A DNA stretch of 6,778 nt, from NCBI GenBank assembly GCA_031282665.1, contig JAITDH010000008.1, positions 1 through 6,778 of the forward strand. The letters run 5' to 3'. Positions within the stretch are counted from its first letter, which is position 1. Every line of letters begins with the position of its first letter. Positions 5,825 to 6,778 of this stretch are shown in pieces. The notes beneath the pieces are model-generated. The model worked only from the letters and a program-made list of their open reading frames with translations, was not told the origin of the DNA and made no database searches. A program made the position numbers and the translations under genes. Source of the stretch: Zoogloeaceae bacterium. Lineage in GTDB: Bacteria > Pseudomonadota > Gammaproteobacteria > Burkholderiales > Rhodocyclaceae.

Positions 5825-5855
5825 CCCGCACGCCCAGGCGTCCGCGCCGACGGAG

Positions 5856-6778
5856 ATGGTCGCCGCCTGCCTCGCCGCGCATCTCGCCCCTGCCCAAGAC
5901 CTGCATCTCGCCCTGTCCGGCGGACGGGATTCCGTCGTGCTGCTGCATATCCTGCACGGCCTGCTGCCTGGACGCCTGCGCGCCATCCATGTCCATCACG
6001 GCCTTTCCCCGCATGCCGACGAATGGGCGCGTTTCTGCGCCGATGCCTGCCGCGCCCTGGACGTTCCCCTGGAGATTCGCGTCGTGCGGGTCGAAAAGCG
6101 GGGCAGGGGGCTGGAGGCTGCCGCCCGCGCCGCCCGCTACCGAGCATTCCTGGACAGCGGCGCGTCCATCCTGGCCCTGGCGCACCACCGGCGCGACCAG
6201 GCGGAAACCCTGCTCCTCAACCTCTGCCGGGGCGCGGGGGTGAGCGGCGCCGCCGGCATGCCACCCAGGCATGCGCTGCAACAGAGCGACCGCCGCCTGA
6301 TCCTGCTGCGCCCGCTCCTCCATGCCGACGCGCGGGACATCCTCGCCTATGCCCAGGCCCATCGTCTGGCTTGGGTGGAGGACGAAAGCAACGCGGATAT
6401 CCGCTATCGGCGCAATTTCCTGCGCGCGCGCATCTTTCCCGAACTCGCCACCCGCTTTCCCGCCATCGACGCCACCCTGTCCCGCGCCGCTGGGCATTTC
6501 GCCGAAACGGAGGAATTGCTCGCCGAGCTTGCCGCCCTCGATGAAGCGCATACCGGCGGGCGAATCCAGGCATTGCGCGGCCTTTCCCCCGCCCGCCAGG
6601 CCAACTGGATGCGCCAGCGGCTGAAGAAACTGGGCTGGCATCTCCCCGACGCGAACGCCCTCGCGGAAATCCTCCGCCAGCTCGCCCAGGTGCGCGATGC
6701 CGACAACCATTTCCGGCACCTGTTGCCGGAAGGCTCCCTCTATCTCTGGCAGGACCGCCTCCACTGCGTCCCCGACGT
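5856..6778 (+). CDS. tilS: tRNA(Ile)-lysidine synthase (3' end outside window)
   Basis: TilS uses ATP and lysine to convert C34 of the tRNA-Ile CAU anticodon to lysidine, so that it reads AUA and accepts isoleucine instead of methionine. The frame from ATG 5856 stays open to the window edge, giving 307 residues. Visible features are the PP-loop SGGRDS (21-26), HVHHGL (45-50), LALAHHRRDQAET (106-118), CRGAGVSGAAGMPP (124-137) and the TilS hallmark DESNADIRYRRNFLR (176-190). A helical region follows from about 200, probably the substrate-binding middle domain; the C-terminal domain is largely missing because the window ends. ATG 5856 places the PP-loop about 20 residues in, as in E. coli TilS, but the ribosome site is poor. 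An in-frame ATG at 5799 overlaps accA by 26 bp and would add 19 residues. With the short spacing, co-transcription with accA is likely. Confidence 0.95.
   Translation, partial: MVAACLAAHLAPAQDLHLALSGGRDSVVLLHILHGLLPGRLRAIHVHHGLSPHADEWARFCADACRALDVPLEIRVVRVEKRGRGLEAAARAARYRAFLDSGASILALAHHRRDQAETLLLNLCRGAGVSGAAGMPPRHALQQSDRRLILLRPLLHADARDILAYAQAHRLAWVEDESNADIRYRRNFLRARIFPELATRFPAIDATLSRAAGHFAETEELLAELAALDEAHTGGRIQALRGLSPARQANWMRQRLKKLGWHLPDANALAEILRQLAQVRDADNHFRHLLPEGSLYLWQDRLHCVPD

Noticed and set aside
4760..5986. 408-codon open frame on the minus strand across accA
   Set aside because: It lies opposite accA, whose product is recognisable along its full length. The antisense product has no recognisable motif, and long antisense frames are expected in GC-rich genes.
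5808..6764. 318-codon minus-strand frame over tilS
   Set aside because: The plus-strand frame carries the PP-loop and the TilS hallmark motif; the antisense product has no recognisable family features.
1..6778. tRNA or rRNA genes, CRISPR array, insertion sequence or phage remnant
   Set aside because: No long repeats, transposase or integrase motifs, spaced direct repeats or RNA-gene folds were noticed, and nearly all the sequence is accounted for by housekeeping genes.

Overview
The window is GC-rich, densely packed chromosomal DNA from a proteobacterium, most likely a betaproteobacterium. This rests on gene content and recognisable protein variants, not on a search. The tryptophanyl-tRNA synthetase is the long form of about 400 residues. 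accA is followed directly by tilS. A PHP-phosphatase/yciO pair stands beside a small M50 protease gene and trpS. No mobile element, CRISPR array, tRNA or rRNA is visible.

Layout: positions 1-123 hold the last 40 codons of an unidentified gene. A 77-bp gap with a 20-bp tandem duplication follows, then a GT4 glycosyltransferase on the plus strand (201-1331). It meets trpS tail to tail, and the two stop codons share the palindrome TTAA. From 4708 down to 1328 on the minus strand runs a compact four-gene operon: rnm/yciV-type PHP phosphatase, yciO, M50 site-2-type protease, trpS. Gaps in it are 12 nt or less, with one 4-nt ATGA overlap. A 153-bp divergent intergenic region (4709-4861) holds weak promoter candidates for both directions, short direct repeats and a paired GAA-N2-TTC motif. 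On the plus strand, accA (4862-5824) and tilS (5856 to the window edge, incomplete) probably form a second operon.

How the genes work together: three minus-operon members act on RNA or in translation, or belong to such families (PHP exonuclease/nucleotidase, YrdC-fold YciO, TrpRS). tilS makes the lysidine of tRNA-Ile. accA supplies half of the carboxyltransferase that commits carbon to fatty-acid synthesis. The glycosyltransferase and the fragment before it look like the edge of a separate, probably cell-surface polysaccharide module.

I see no undescribed system. The points most worth a second look are a probable [4Fe-4S] cysteine motif plus a charged helical insertion in TrpS, the paired inverted motif lying across the likely accA promoter, the unsettled starts of the PHP gene and tilS, and the tandem duplication before the glycosyltransferase.
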